A stretch of 64,000 nucleotides of DNA from Enoplolaimus lenunculus (taxonomy: Eukaryota; Nematoda; Enoplea; Enoplida; Thoracostomopsidae). A model generated the notes under the pieces. The model worked only from the letters and a program-made list of their open reading frames with translations, had not been told where the DNA came from and did no database searches. Within the stretch, counting starts at the first letter, position 1. Each line of letters starts with the position of its first letter. A program made the position numbers and the translations under genes. The stretch covers positions 344,365-408,364 of the forward strand of contig JASANG010004103.1 of NCBI GenBank assembly GCA_030248215.1, given 5' to 3'. Below, piece by piece: positions 45,421 through 56,385 of this stretch.

Positions 45421-47044
45421 GAAATTCTTAAAAAGTTGAGAAAAAATTCAATTTTGCAGGCTTTACAAATAGCCCACTGTCTATGTAGAGGTCAAAAATA
45501 TTTTCTTGTTCGATACACTCGTTCCGCTCCTAATATTTGACCCAGGAAATAATTCCGCAATAAAATCTTGGCTGATTCTTATACTATGTATTGAAATAAC
45601 TGTTACTGTAAAACAAGCAAAGGCTCTTCTGCGCTTCACACGGGCTTAGGTTAAGGAAAAGACTTGCCTAAACCTAAGCCAAAGCCTTGTGGTCAGCAAC
45701 CAAAGCAACTTATGGTTCTGCGCTCACAAAGCCTTAATAATTGTAAAATGTCAACCAAAAATTAGTTTGCTGAACCTAAGTCATAATAATCGATTACAGC
45801 ATTTGTGTACTTTTCCTACCTGTAAAGCATGGTTGAACCCTCGGTGGGACACAGAAGGCCGTGAATCCCAAACTTGTTTAGTGCCACCCCCCCCCCCCCG
45901 CATTCAGTGGGGGGACCCAGATTGAAAAAATATATCAAGCTAAGAGTTTATTTTCGCTGATTTTATAAAGTTTTTTTCGATAAACAACTCACTTTTTACT
46001 ATACCTTCGGCCCGATTTGGTATCTATTGTTCGGATACTTTGTGCTCTGAACTATTTTCGGCTTTTTGAACAGCAACAACAATATATCTTGTTTTATTTG
46101 CCCACATGCTTCGCATTTCTATAGAGGTTATATTTTTCTTAGGCTTGGTACAATATGTTCACAATTTTTCTGACTGAGATCTTAACACAAATTGCGCCGA
46201 AGCCATGTGTGGTTAATATGCTCTTAGCTACAATGAATTTGTACAGACAAGAATGTTTTCATTCACTGATCACCCATCGGCAAACAACTTAGTTTCAACG
46301 GTGATAGGAGTAATGTACAATATTATCCAGAGTTACATTTTTTACTGAATGGCTTGTTTTGTAAGTTACTAATAAGAAGTTTTTGTAGCGTAAATCGAGC
46401 GACTAACATCTATGCACTGTAGCATTAAACAATTGTATTGAAATCGAACAAATATATAAGGGCGGCTGAAAGCAATAAGTGGGTAAAGGAATTTTGTGCG
46501 GCTATCCAAGCGTGTAAACATAATAAAATATCCGTAAGTAACGCGTGGCGCACGTAAACAATGTTTACCCAATTACACATCTGGTGTGTGCACAAATATA
46601 TATTAGATTTCAAAACCTAAGCTTTATCACCACAAAAACCGCTACTACTTTTTCGTTGATTTAAGATTTACGTCAAAAATATGTAGTTTTCAAATGCTTA
46701 AATTTTTTTTAACATTTTACAAATGACTGCTTACTGTAGACTCGATCTCGAGTCGAGTCTCGTCCGTAATTGGCCCACAAAAATTGAAGTCAAACGCTGT
46801 CAAATCCCGTCTCTGAGTATAAAATCTCGTACACCTGCATTGCCTCATTTTTCGGCAAATATTTTTTTTCATTTTATAACAATAAACAATTGTAAAAAAA
46901 TGCAACTTTTAGTTATTTTTCACTTTTTGTTAAATGAAATTTTGTGCGTTTGTAAACGATGAAGAACGGTTGACATTCTGTTATTTTTTTGCTGATCTTG
47001 GCTCTGCGACTAAATATTGTTGAAATGCAAGGTTTCATTCGTTT

Positions 47045-47432
47045 AATGTTTAACCAGAGTGTAAACGGTTAGTGATAATAACAGAACCTTAATCAAAATA
47101 ACCGAAACGAAAAACGAATATTGAAGTATAATAGTTTCAAAGATGTTTTATTTTTCTGATGACAAAATTCAGGCGTGCAAATTATTACGGGGTTTTCTAA
47201 CATTTTAAAAAAACTGGCGGATGCACTGTAACTTTTAAGATTCCGGATAAATTTCGTATTTCTGATTTCATTTCAGGTAATTGCAGCTTATCTGTAATGG
47301 AAAATTTGCGAGATATTATGCGTTTTTTATAACTAATTTTGAGCGTAAAGCTAACCGAACTTTCGACACGGAAACAGACACCGATTTTTACCTTAAAAGG
47401 AAACGGATATCCGGTTACATCCTGATATTAAT
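47045..47432. mobile_element. GGTTACATCCTGG-end element
   Basis: Starts TAACCAGAGTGTAAACGG and ends ATATCCGGTTACATCCTG. Shares AAACGGACA/CACCGATTTTTACC and ATTGAAGTATAATAGTTT with 35980-36490. A related but rearranged stretch is at 34815-35155. Confidence 0.65.
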
Positions 47433-48384
47433 CATTACATCAAATAATTGATTTTAGACTTAGTAAAAACAATTGACCGTCTCGCTCAAAGAAATTAACA
47501 AAAACACCAAAATGCCAGTCTCGTTAAAATCAACTTTTCTTCGAAGCGTTCTTCTGGTGAATTTTGCTAATTTTAGTAATGAAAACATACGCAGGAAATT
47601 GACAAAAATTTCAGACAAATTTGTAGAAATAGTCGTAAAAAATGCCGTAGTTCGACCTTCAACCTCAACATTTAAATATAGTTTCATAATTGAAATTTGT
47701 GATGCTTTAATTGTCATCGGCTGGACTTCAGAATTTAAGATATTCAGGCTTTTACGCTGGATATGAATTAATACGCGAAATGCAATACTGCTGTTACCTT
47801 AAGCGATTTCAGTATATAATTCTTTATTCGGAACTTGTATATAAACAGTCATTTGCATTTTCACAGCTTTGTGCGAATCTATTTTTGCAATTTTTGGTTT
47901 ATTTTTAGTAGCTATGTAATTTCAGTCTTTTTATTAAATTTCTTTTAATAAATACTTAATTGTTTTTAAGTAGTTTAATATTTTTTCACTTAGATTGTGT
48001 TTTTTTTACTTTTATAACTTTTTTCGCAGTTAACGTAGGCGTCACAACTATAATTCGAAGTTTTCTGATGGGGCGGACGTGGATTTAAAATGTTAATAAA
48101 ATTCTAGCAAATAACAAAGCGACATAGTGCCCCGAGTCTCAAAAATTATTCAAATTTACAGGTGACCCTTAAACGTTCATTTGACCAACTCAAAATCAAG
48201 GTAAATTTCAGTCTAATAGTTATTAAATTAAACTCAATTGTTTTGTTGCTTAAACGTTGCCTACGTACTTATCTAAATCATTACAGCTTGACTTGAACAA
48301 ATATATCGTGTAAGACACATAAGTATTGGTCAATGTATAGAACAGGGCCGTAACAGTAGTACTATAAGTGTCAGTCTAGGTAGA

Positions 48385-48462
48385 AATCCCTTGAACGTCC
48401 ATCCTATTTTCGACTTGATACCGTGTTCATAGCACGGCAGTTTACCATTGCGCTCACGGTGT
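48385..48462 (-). pseudogene. Second degenerate tRNA-like sequence
   Basis: Minus strand: box-A-like GTGAGCGCAATGGTAAACTG, a perfect 5-bp stem CCGTG/CACGG around CTATGAA (anticodon position ATG), and a weak box B (AGTCGAAAATAGG). Flanked, like its neighbour at 48530, by CAGTCTAGGTAG. Confidence 0.4.
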
Positions 48463-48529
48463 GATCCCCATATCAGTCTAGGTAGGAGAACTGGGACTTC
48501 AGACCTTTGTACTAAGCAGCTGGAAAAGC

Positions 48530-48603
48530 GGGTTACGGGTGGTTTCGAACTAGCGACCTTCTACGTGTTAGGCAGACGCTGTTACCACTGCGCCAAGCAG
48601 CCC
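48530..48603 (-). tRNA. tRNA-Val(AAC)-like sequence, probably pseudogene or SINE head
   Basis: 74 nt on the minus strand: GGGCTGC acceptor with GTAACCC partner (one mismatch), D-arm GGCGCAGTGGTAACAGC, anticodon stem TCTGC/GTAGA around CTAACAC giving anticodon AAC, box B TAGTTCGAAACC. The T-stem has two mismatches, which argues against a working tRNA. A TTTT follows within a few bases. Confidence 0.55.
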
Positions 48604-49012
48604 GCCTCTCCAACTGCATTTTTCGTCGCTATATGTGTCGACCGTACAACACAATGTGCACTGCATTTATTGCATATGCACCAAGACAAGCTTGTCTCAC
48701 ATGCTTACAATAAGCATATCTTAAGCCTACGTCTAAGTTGAAGCCTAAGCGTAAGCGTAACAATGAGCTTTTATACGTAAACCTAAATTTTTCGTTTCAG
48801 AAATCTGGTCTGACTACAAAGCGTTTTCTCCAAGCTGGTGTTCAGCAAAAAATGGTCTCTCTTAGAATTTAAAAATATTTCAAATAATTTTTTTATTTCA
48901 CTTGTATGATAAATGAAAATTAACTACTATTTTCATGCGATTTAATGAAAATATACGCAAATAAAAATTCTAAATTATTGAACTCGATAAGCTTTAGGTA
49001 CTACTGTATATA

Positions 49013-52000
49013 ATGGAACTTAACCAAAAATTAGCGCTTGTATCTGCTTTAATGTTTTCATTATTTAACTCAACTTACAGTGCCGGTTACGGTACCCGGT
49101 ATCGCAAATCCTGTGGCCCCAATCAAGTTTTGGCGATTCAGTCGTTTGGCGAAAGTTTCGCGCAAATGGGATGTGGTCAACCGCTTGTATGCGAAGAGTT
49201 TGTGGTGAGTTGCAGGCAAAATTTAAAATTTTTTCGCAGCTTTAAAGTCTTGGCCTATGTAAAGATCAGACCATAAACGTTTTTCTGTGAGACTGCAAAA
49301 GAGTAATCTTAAGCTTTAGACCAATGTTTTTGCTCATAGACATAGACTTAGGCTTAGGCTTAGTCTTTAGGCATAGGTATATATCAGCTCAAACTTACGC
49401 TTAGGCTTAGGCTAATAGGCTTAAAAATATGCTTATACTACAGTCACGGCCTTGTTCTATACATTGGATGAGGTCTTGATGGCAGAAATATCTTATTAGC
49501 GTTTTGAAATAAACACCCTTAGCCTGTGGACTGAATACTTTCGTTGCGTATAAGCTTCGGTTTAAGAGTACATTTTTAAAAATTATTTGAAAAAAAGAAA
49601 ATTTCTCCTTCACAGCCGTATATATAAGTTAACTTTTTTAACGATTACCATCAAAATCATAAGCCCCTTTATGAATTAGATAGAAACCAGCAGGGCAAAA
49701 TATACTTTACCAACTGGACACACTGTAAATTTCAGTGAATTGATTTTAACTCGGACTGAGTTGAATCACTCAGTCTGAGTTAGGACTATCAGAACTGAGA
49801 ATTTTGAGTTGATTCAATTCATTCTGAGTTCTGATAGTCCTAACTCACCCGCAGAGTCAACTCAACACAGCGTGAGAATCAACTCACAGTGAGTTAATGT
49901 TTAGTGATATTTAATTCAGAAATAACCTACTGGCTAGGTGATTTGCTTAATTAGCTGATTGAAATTGACTGTGCATAATTGAGGTTTGACACAAGATTTC
50001 GTAAATTCGGCGAAGATTTCGACTATAAATTGGCCCCAATAATATTGCCATATTTTAGCCATGTGTAGGATTTTCGTCAGCCACATGCGCCGTCAAAGGA
50101 GGATACATTCGGTACGCAGTTGAAGATGGAAGTCGTGTTCACGGGTAAACTTTTAAATATTGCGTCCGTCGAACGAGGACTGTTTTTGTTGTAATTCAAT
50201 CCAAAGATTTTCAAGTGCACCCAGCGACAGAAAAAAATATTGGAATTTTGATCCGAAATTTATGATAAAATTGGAAGTTGAAATATTTTACAATTGTTTA
50301 GAGTTTATGTCAAAATTTTGATTTTGACTTTTGAAAATAACGCGAAGTTTTGCTTAAAAAATCTTTGAGTGGAATATTTTTTATTAATGACGAAATATAC
50401 CACCATTGAAACTTTAGAAACTTGCGGCAAAATTCTACAATATCCGACACCAATCAGTAATTTTGCAGTGCACCTTCAGGCTAAACATTGTTAAACTAGA
50501 CGTCTTCAAGGCAGACATCTATTTTTACTAGAATTGCAAACACTTGCACGTGTGATCACAGCATTCATTCAGATATATAGTGACAGATTTTAACTGCAAT
50601 AATCTGGGTCGCAGCAGCCACCTCCATACCCCATTTGAGGGGCCCACCCTAAAGAGGGGTCCTACCCGAACAAGAATTTGAACAAAAAATTTGAGAAATA
50701 TTTTGATCATTGCAAGGGGGTTCCATTTTAAAATTTGTAAGGCACCCAAGCCTGCTGCTGTACTGGCAATAATAGTAACCAAAGTTGAAAATTTTTCAAT
50801 ACTTTAATATGCCAATGTTACGTTAAGGGGGCGTAACACTAGATTAAGCGTATTCCTAAGCCTAAGCCGAAGCAAAAAATGTAATCTAGAATCTAAATCT
50901 ACTCTTTTATGGATCCATCAGAAACCGGGACGCCCCTTAAAGTAACATGGGCCCTTTAATGTACAACTGCATTCATATTACAGCACAGTTCGGTCAAAAT
51001 GTTGCAAATACAACAAACCACCGAAAGCATCGCAAATGTTCGAAGACTGTTTCGCAGTTCCAATTGAAGATTTAACTCAACGATCTCCAGTGCCAAACAG
51101 AGGGCGAGCTCGATTTAGCCGAACCAGAAGGTCATCATCGAGACGAAATCGATTGTTTAGACGAACACGGAGCAGAGCCCGTCAAGATTCAAAACGAAAA
51201 CGGCGGCAACAGAGTGGAAGAAAGGTAAAACAAAAGTGGTTTAACCGCTTCTCACATTGAGTAGCCTATAGGCAACTCAGCGCAGTGTATATACGTTAAA
51301 TAATACATATCGCACCGTGTTTAACAATTGCAAAACGCATACTTAGTACTAAATCACCATAAGACGTGAGAGCCCCCTCGGACTCGAGCGTCAAGCTCAT
51401 ATAGCTGAGTGGTGATGGTATACGCCTTCCACTCCAGTCACTGGAGTTCGAATCCTAGCATAAAAGTAGGTCTCAGGGGAAATAGAAAATATTCACGTGA
51501 AAAAGGGTTAATCTCGTTTCTTAATGACAGATGTGATGTTTTTACCTTTGTTTTATCCGCTGTTGAGTTTTATCCAAGATAAACTACAAGGTTTTTGGGC
51601 GGTAAAACTTTGACAATCAGCCGGTTCGATTATATTTATTAAACCAGTCGAATAGTAAATTTTGCTGTTTTTTGCAACTGCAAATATAACAGGTCATAAA
51701 CGTCAAATTTACGTCTTTAGTCTCAAAAGTAATCAATGTTAATCATGGTGGGTGCCCGCTTAGACTTAGGCTCAGGTTTAGGCCTATGTTCAGACTAACG
51801 ATAATAGGCACACTAATTTTATTGCTTGGCTTAGGCTTAGGCTTAAGCTTAAGCTTAGGAACATGTTTATTCTTACGCTTAGGCTTAGGCTTAGGCTTAG
51901 GCTTAGGAACATGCTCATTCTTGCGCTTAAGCTTAGGCTTAGGCTTAGGAACATGCTCATTCTTGCACTTAGGCTAAGGTTTAGTGTTAGGAATATGCTT

Positions 52001-54495
52001 ATAATACTGTTCCGACCGTGTTCTTTATATTGGCCGAAATTTTTTTTTCAGATTGACATTTTCAACAGTGAAGCACCGTTTCCAGTTATACCAAATCCAA
52101 CATTGCTAGTAAAACGGATCGGGTTGACCAGGTATGCGTGTAAACGGTTTACATAAAACTGTCTGCCAACAAGACGTACCGTATTAACTTTAGGGCGACG
52201 CCGAAGAGCGTAATCCTATACCTAATCCTAAAGCCTAAGTTTTCCAGTCTCTATGCCTTTAGTGTCTCACTGTTTTCCAACAGGCATGTCCCTATATGTA
52301 ACAAAGCGTAACGATGAGCCTATTCCTAAGCCTAAGCCTAAGCCTAAGCCTAAGTCTAAGCAAAAAAAGTTAGTCAAAAGCTTTACACTGATTCAATTAC
52401 AGCCGTGCTAGAAAACGATCTGGCCCTGTTCTATACATGGGCCTAATACAGTAAAACTCCTTGTGAATTCATCAGTACCTCATAAAGACGCTGGTTTTGC
52501 ACCGCTTCTGTCTCAGCGGACATTTCGGGCGGCCGGCAGTGAATTTACATTTTCCCGTGTGTCAGTATCACTATTCCGAACGGTTCCGTCTGGAATTTTA
52601 ACGGATTATTCTAGGAGACACCACGTCATCCTCCGATCGAGATGGGGCCGGTTTAGTGCGGTGCCATTTTAGCCCTTGAGGTCGTTAGATCTAAACTGAA
52701 ACATCGAACAAATCAGGTTTCAGATATTTTGGATACTGTTATGATAATTAATAACAATTATATTATCGCATCTGAATGCAATAGGGTTAAACTAAGTTTT
52801 GACTTTGACCGGCTTATGTTTCGTAACTTTTTGTAAAGCAAAAATATGTACGGGAGCTTACCGTAATTTCAAACATCTTTGAAAGCGGAAACGGCAGCTA
52901 TGGTTGATTCGGTTATCAAGTCAAACCGGTGTAGCAGGGTTGGCCTCAACCCATCAGCCTCAACTGGTGTCCCATGACCAACTTTGCTTCAATTGAACAT
53001 AAAACTGAGCTTCAAAGAGCTTACGCGACAAAGCGTGAAACTAACCAACTCCTAAATGTAACCGGCATGCCCGTAGCCAGCTCAACTTGCTAGGGGGGCT
53101 AGAAAATTTTTCAGGAGGGGCCTACAAGCATTTTCGTTGACTTACAAGCAAGGTTGAAAATTTTCTGGGGGCATAAAGTTTCCAAGGGGGGGCTGAGCCC
53201 CAGTCCCCTTCCCCATTGGCTACGGATCCGGTTACCGGAGATTTAAGGTTCCATAGTAGGTATAAATTCCCCAAAACTTTGCATAAATAAAGCCTATTTT
53301 TACATCCTTACGTAATTTTGATCCAAATCCGGTATATTTTTGCAAGGTGATTTGGACATATTCTAAAAAGTAATGCTACTAAAACAAAATACTACACATT
53401 GACTAGTACATTGACCACTGAATTTTACATGAGCTTGTAAAGACTCTTGCTCCTGAAATCTGTGTTTATAATGTTCTAGAACTGGGTATGTTATATTCGC
53501 ATGTTCACTGCGATGTGATCGAACAACAACAACCACAACAACGACTCAAACGCCTCCGACTCCAAAAAGTGATTTGTTTACTGAAGAAATATTTAAAAAA
53601 TTACTCAACGAAATTCAATCCGGAAATTCTGGCTCGAGTGGTTCTTCCGGATCTTCAGGATCAAGCGGCAGTTCTGGAAGCAGTGGAGGTACAGTTGAAT
53701 AGGGATTAGAATATTTTCTATGGAATGAAGCATACTTTTGCCAGTTCATACGCATGACTTGAGCGTTGAACGTTACTAAACTTGAAATTTCTTCGCAACG
53801 AGTGCTTTAATATTAAACGGACTTTAAAATTCGCACCTACTGCAGTTCGCTTATTTGAAAACATCCGTCCATAGGTGCTACACGTATTTGAGAATATTTC
53901 AAGGCTGCAGCACTGTGTCATTCCTCAATCCAAGACACACTGCCTTAACTGAACAATCTTAAGCAGACGGATCGTTGCATTTGGCCAACAAACAGTAAAA
54001 CAGATCAAATATATTTCAGATACAAAAATCTACGTCGAAACAATACAGAATCTTCTGTAAACTGTCATTGTTTCAAACCTGCCAGTCAGGGGCACTTCAA
54101 AATAATCAGCCTGACCACCACTGTCATATGACAGGGGCGTATACCAGAGAAGAGATAGAGGATATAAATCACAGCCAGCGAAATTCTGGCGACCACGGAA
54201 AAATATGCTCTAGAATAACCTTCTGGATATGCTCTAGAATAACCGTCTTGATTCTCATTTACATTTTTACAAGAGGTTATACATTCTCGAACTAAAATCG
54301 TAGCTACGGCGCTGTCATGGGACTGAAAAAAGTTCAGCGTAATTTTAGTTTTTAGGCAGTAGCGGTGGTTCCGGCGGAAGTGGAGGAAGTGGCGCAGGCG
54401 GAGGCTCAGGGATCAGCGCGTGCTTTTCAGCAGATGGCGTTGTGGAAACACGAAATGGACTCAAACGTATGGACGAACTGGTTGTTGGTGACCAG
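49013..54495 (+). CDS. Warthog gene A: hedgehog-related Wart domain plus first Hint exon; 3' Hint exons absent
   Basis: Secreted hedgehog-related protein of the nematode warthog type. Exons: 49013-49204, 50059-50144, 50984-51224, 52052-52131, 53480-53688, 54356-54495 (948 nt, phases 0-2-0-2-1-0, all GT-AG). The start is the ATG at 49013, followed by a hydrophobic signal peptide of about 23 residues. The Wart pattern is KSCGPNQ, GCGQPLVC, PCVGFSSATC, KCCKYNKPP, FEDC and ACSLRC. All ten cysteines are shared with gene B. Exon 3 ends in an Arg/Ser-rich basic tract, exon 5 in a Thr tract and Gly-Ser linker, and exon 6 starts the Hint domain. No exons 7-8 follow on this strand; reading past exon 6 stops within about 20 codons. 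They exist only inverted, in gene B. The family call is strong; function as drawn is doubtful. Confidence 0.85.
49251..49470. mobile_element. T1 element in gene A intron 1
   Basis: Starts TTGGCCTATGTAAAGATCAG and ends CACGGCCTTGTTCTATACATTGG. TTAGGC core, inserted about 45 nt past the exon 1 donor. Confidence 0.72.
49725..49905. mobile_element. Hairpin (foldback) element in gene A intron 1
   Basis: GAGTTAGGACTATCAGAACT and its exact inverse AGTTCTGATAGTCCTAACTC flank a centre near 49812. The wider ends repeat GAGTTGA/TCAACTC motifs and CACTG. A perfect stem of over 20 bp. Confidence 0.7.
50810..50953. mobile_element. T2 element in gene A intron 2
   Basis: 144 bp, ends TGCCAATGTTACGTTAAGGG and TTAAAGTAACATGGGCC. 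Flanks CTTTAATA and CTTTAATG agree at 7 of 8. It ends 30 nt before gene A exon 3. Confidence 0.8.
51240..51512 (+). mobile_element. tRNA-like element with inverted ends (copy 6), gene A intron 3
   Basis: Best preserved copy: left end TTTAACCGCTTCTCACATTG, right end CACGTGAAAAAGGGTTAA. Box A TAGCTGAGTGGTGATGG, box B GGAGTTCGAATCC. It begins about 15 nt past the exon 3 donor of gene A. Confidence 0.8.
51750..52036. mobile_element. T1-type TTAGGC block in gene A intron 3
   Basis: TTAGGC array of about 200 bp with three units ending in GGAACATGTTTATTCTTACGC or similar, closed by the family right end (TGTTCCGACCGTGTTCTTTA then ATTGGCC). It stops about 15 nt before the acceptor of exon 4, so the element end supplies part of that intron's polypyrimidine region. 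Confidence 0.7.
52195..52443. mobile_element. TTAGGC element in gene A intron 4
   Basis: TTAGGC-rich block ending GATCTGGCCCTGTTCTATACATGGGCC. Its right part is included in the second inverted repeat, so a truncated inverted twin lies at about 55346-55437. Confidence 0.68.
52349..52874 (+). repeat. Left arm of a second, smaller inverted repeat
   Basis: About 526 nt, matching 54909-55437 inverted at roughly 97% with a dozen scattered differences. It begins within a TTAGGC element and lies in intron 4 of gene A. The loop between the arms (about 2.0 kb) contains gene A exons 5 and 6. Confidence 0.92.
53067..53232. mobile_element. GTAGCC-end element in gene A intron 4
   Basis: Starts GCCCGTAGCCAGCTCAACTT and ends CCATTGGCTACGGATCCG. 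Well preserved. It lies inside the loop of the second inverted repeat. Confidence 0.72.
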
Positions 54496-54616
54496 GTTGG
54501 TTTTGCGCCTTTATACTTTATTCTTGACAAATTGTGTTTAATAATTGTCAGTTAAGGACCGGGGTACAACCGGTGCTCTTCCTCCGGTTCCGGTTTCGGT
54601 TTTAGGCAGAAAATCG
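53926..54616 (+). repeat. Left arm of the large inverted repeat (contains gene A exon 6)
   Basis: 691 nt that recur inverted at 59871-60560. I find about three substitutions and one single-base gap by eye. The arm runs from intron 5, through exon 6, into intron 6, and stops inside a truncated copy of a CCGGTT-end element. The left border starts at CAATCCAAGACACACTG. Confidence 0.95.
54356..54495 (+). CDS. Gene A exon 6: Gly-Ser linker and Hint N-terminus
   Basis: 140 nt inside the left inverted-repeat arm. After a Gly-Ser-rich linker it reads SACFSADGVVETRNGLKRMD then ELVVGDQ. This matches the start of a Hedgehog Hint domain, where the Cys after the linker is the nucleophile that cleaves the protein. 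It is identical in sequence to the exon at 59993-60132 of gene B, although exons 1-5 of the two genes differ widely. Confidence 0.9.
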
Positions 54617-54720
54617 CCCCCAGAAAATTTTCAACCTTGCTTGTAAGTCAACGAAAAGACTGGGGCCCCCCCCTACAGAAATTCCCCCCCCCCCCTACAA
54701 GTTGCTGCTGCTACGGGCTA
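54609..54720. mobile_element. GTAGCC-end element fragment abutting the left inverted-repeat arm
   Basis: Reverse fragment (CCAGAAAATTTTCAACCTTG, CTTGTAAGTCAACGAAAAGA, then C-rich) that begins where the left arm of the large inverted repeat ends. Confidence 0.6.
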
Positions 54721-54908
54721 CACGTTACATTGGGTAGTTGTCGGTTCCCCGCTTTCCCCTTAGCCCCTCTGAACCCCGTTTTAATGTCCAAAAGAAGGAA
54801 AGTGGACACCGGGCCACGGTGGGGGGCTGAGGGAACCCCCCCACCCCCGCCACACGGGTAACCCACCCACAACATAAACCACCGCTACCGCCTCCTCTCT
54901 CAAAAAGG

Positions 54909-55437
54909 TTTAAAATTACGGTAAGCTCCCGTACATATTTTTGCTTTACAAAAAGTTACGAAACATAAGCCGGTCAAAGTCAAAACTTAGTTTAACCCTA
55001 TTGCATTCAGATGCGATAATATAATTGTTATTAATTATCATAACAGTATCCAAAATATCTGAAACCTGATTTGTTCGATGTTTCAGTTTAGATCTAACGA
55101 CCTCAAGGGCTAAAATGGCACCGCACTAAACCGGCCCCATCTCGATCGGAGGATGACGTGGTGTCTCCTAGAATAACCCGTTAAAATTCCAGACGGAACC
55201 GTTCAAGAATAGCGAGACTGACAACACGGGAAAATGGAAATTCACTGCCGGCCGCCCGAAATGTCCGCTGAGAACAGAAGCGGTGCAAAACCAGCGTCTT
55301 TATGAGGTACTGATGAATTCACAAGGAGTTTTTACTGTATTAGGCCCATGTATAGAACAGGGCCAGATCGTTTTGTAGCACGGCTGTAATTGAATCAGTG
55401 TAAAGCTTTTGACTAACTTTTTTTGCTTAGACTTAGG
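54909..55437 (-). repeat. Right arm of the second inverted repeat
   Basis: Inverted partner of 52349-52874. It ends inside a truncated TTAGGC element at 55437. It is placed just past gene A exon 6, so the repeat pair brackets the last two exons of gene A. Confidence 0.92.
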
Positions 55438-55549
55438 TGAAATATAAACATAATAATTTACAAGTTTGAGTCGTTGCTTGGTAATTTAAAATTTGCTACT
55501 CTAAAATGCGTGACTGCTGGGTTTGCGTCTTGCTATGACAAAGGCGGTT

Positions 55550-55795
55550 CATGTATCGAACAGGGCCGGATCGTTTTCCAGCGCGGCTGTATTGGAGTCA
55601 GTCTAAGCTGTAGACTAACTTTTTTGCTGAAGCTTTAGGCTTAGACTTAGGCTTTTTCATAGGAATAGGATCATCCTTACGCTCAGGCTTAGGCTTAGGT
55701 TTAGGCTTAGAAATATGCTTATACTACTGTTCTGGCCTGCAGAAAAACGTTCCGTTTCTGAGCTCGGCTTAGAGAGGCGTTTGTAATCATCACTC
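55550..55795. mobile_element. T1-type element(s)
   Basis: Starts TTCATGTATCGAACAGGGCC and carries GGCTTAGACTTAGG units. Left and right ends of two T1 types appear fused near 55735-55765 (GTTCTGGCCTGCAGAAAAACG). Probably a chimera of two copies. Confidence 0.55.
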
Positions 55796-56286
55796 ACCTA
55801 TAGGAGCGTTACGTTTAAATCCGATGAGACTATATTAACGTCCTATGGACATATGCGACTGTACTACAGGCTATAATAATCGTTCATAGTATACCCTAGG
55901 CGGAATGGCTTATCTTGGTTACAAAATTGGTCATCTTAGATGGATGGTATGATCGCCTTCAAAACGAACCTTTACATTGCTGACGAGCGAGATTTTGAAA
56001 TATTTCAAAACAGAATGCAAGGTAAACCGCCACCTACGCTTGATAATTGTGAAGACAGCGCTTAAGAAAGCAAAAAAGCAACACATTACACAGTCTGGTT
56101 GTTAAATTTTCTTACTAATTTTACATTTTTAAATACAAATTAATTTAAAGTAAAGTTTTTGCAAAACTTTTTTCAATGCAAATTTTGTCAGTTTCTTGAA
56201 AATATTGTTTGTTTCAAGGCGGTACTATAACAAACACGGGTCCGCTGCGTTTGACGTCTCACCCATTTAGAAATGTGATCTGCACT

Positions 56287-56385
56287 GCAAAAAATGGTGA
56301 GTCCAATTGACTCTCTGCGAAATTTCACAAACTGAGTCAAATTCGACTGCGCCAGAGTCAAATTCGCCGATGTCTTAAATATAAA
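56287..56385. mobile_element. Fragment of the hairpin element
   Basis: CACTGCAAAAAATGGTGAGT followed by ACAAACTGAGTCAAATTCGA, one arm of the element at 61335-61566, in the same order as that element's reverse strand. Confidence 0.7.

Larger units (their letters stand above)
30819..49012. other. Gene-poor repeat-rich interval
   Basis: About 18 kb between the spectraplakin stop and warthog gene A. Open frames here are short, lack splice-consistent partners and mostly run through TTAGGC blocks (Leu-Gly or Leu-Ser repeats), triplet repeats or AT-rich DNA. The interval is mainly T1/T2 elements (listed separately), tRNA-like elements, CCGAATAAG-end and CCGGTT-end elements, and simple repeats. At 45430-48300 I see little beyond AT-rich sequence, one element at 47045-47430 and a C-rich stretch at 45888-45900. 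Regulatory DNA for either flanking gene could be present, but I cannot recognise it. Confidence 0.7.

Noticed and set aside
47473-47766. 97-codon + strand frame, with an 85-codon frame on the other strand
   Set aside because: No family resemblance and no flanking splice signals; both strands are open by chance in AT-rich DNA.
51786-51975. A true telomere or chromosome end
   Set aside because: TTAGGC runs are short, impure, in both orientations and enclosed by transposon ends.
51786-52156. Leu-Gly and Leu-Arg repeat frames, and similar ones at 12036-12322, 37944-38326 and 38607-38900
   Set aside because: Translations of TTAGGC arrays; no conserved protein and no splice partners.
54345-54530. 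Pro-rich minus-strand frame, repeated at 59956-60141 on the plus strand
   Set aside because: Antisense shadow of Hint exon 6 in both arms.
56225-56292. A + strand frame reading TNTGPLRLTSHPFRNVI, loosely like the Hint TPKH region, with a GTGAGT after it
   Set aside because: The frame has no phase-correct acceptor for joining to gene A exon 6, lacks the Thr-x-x-His spacing, and the GTGAGT belongs to the hairpin transposon fragment.
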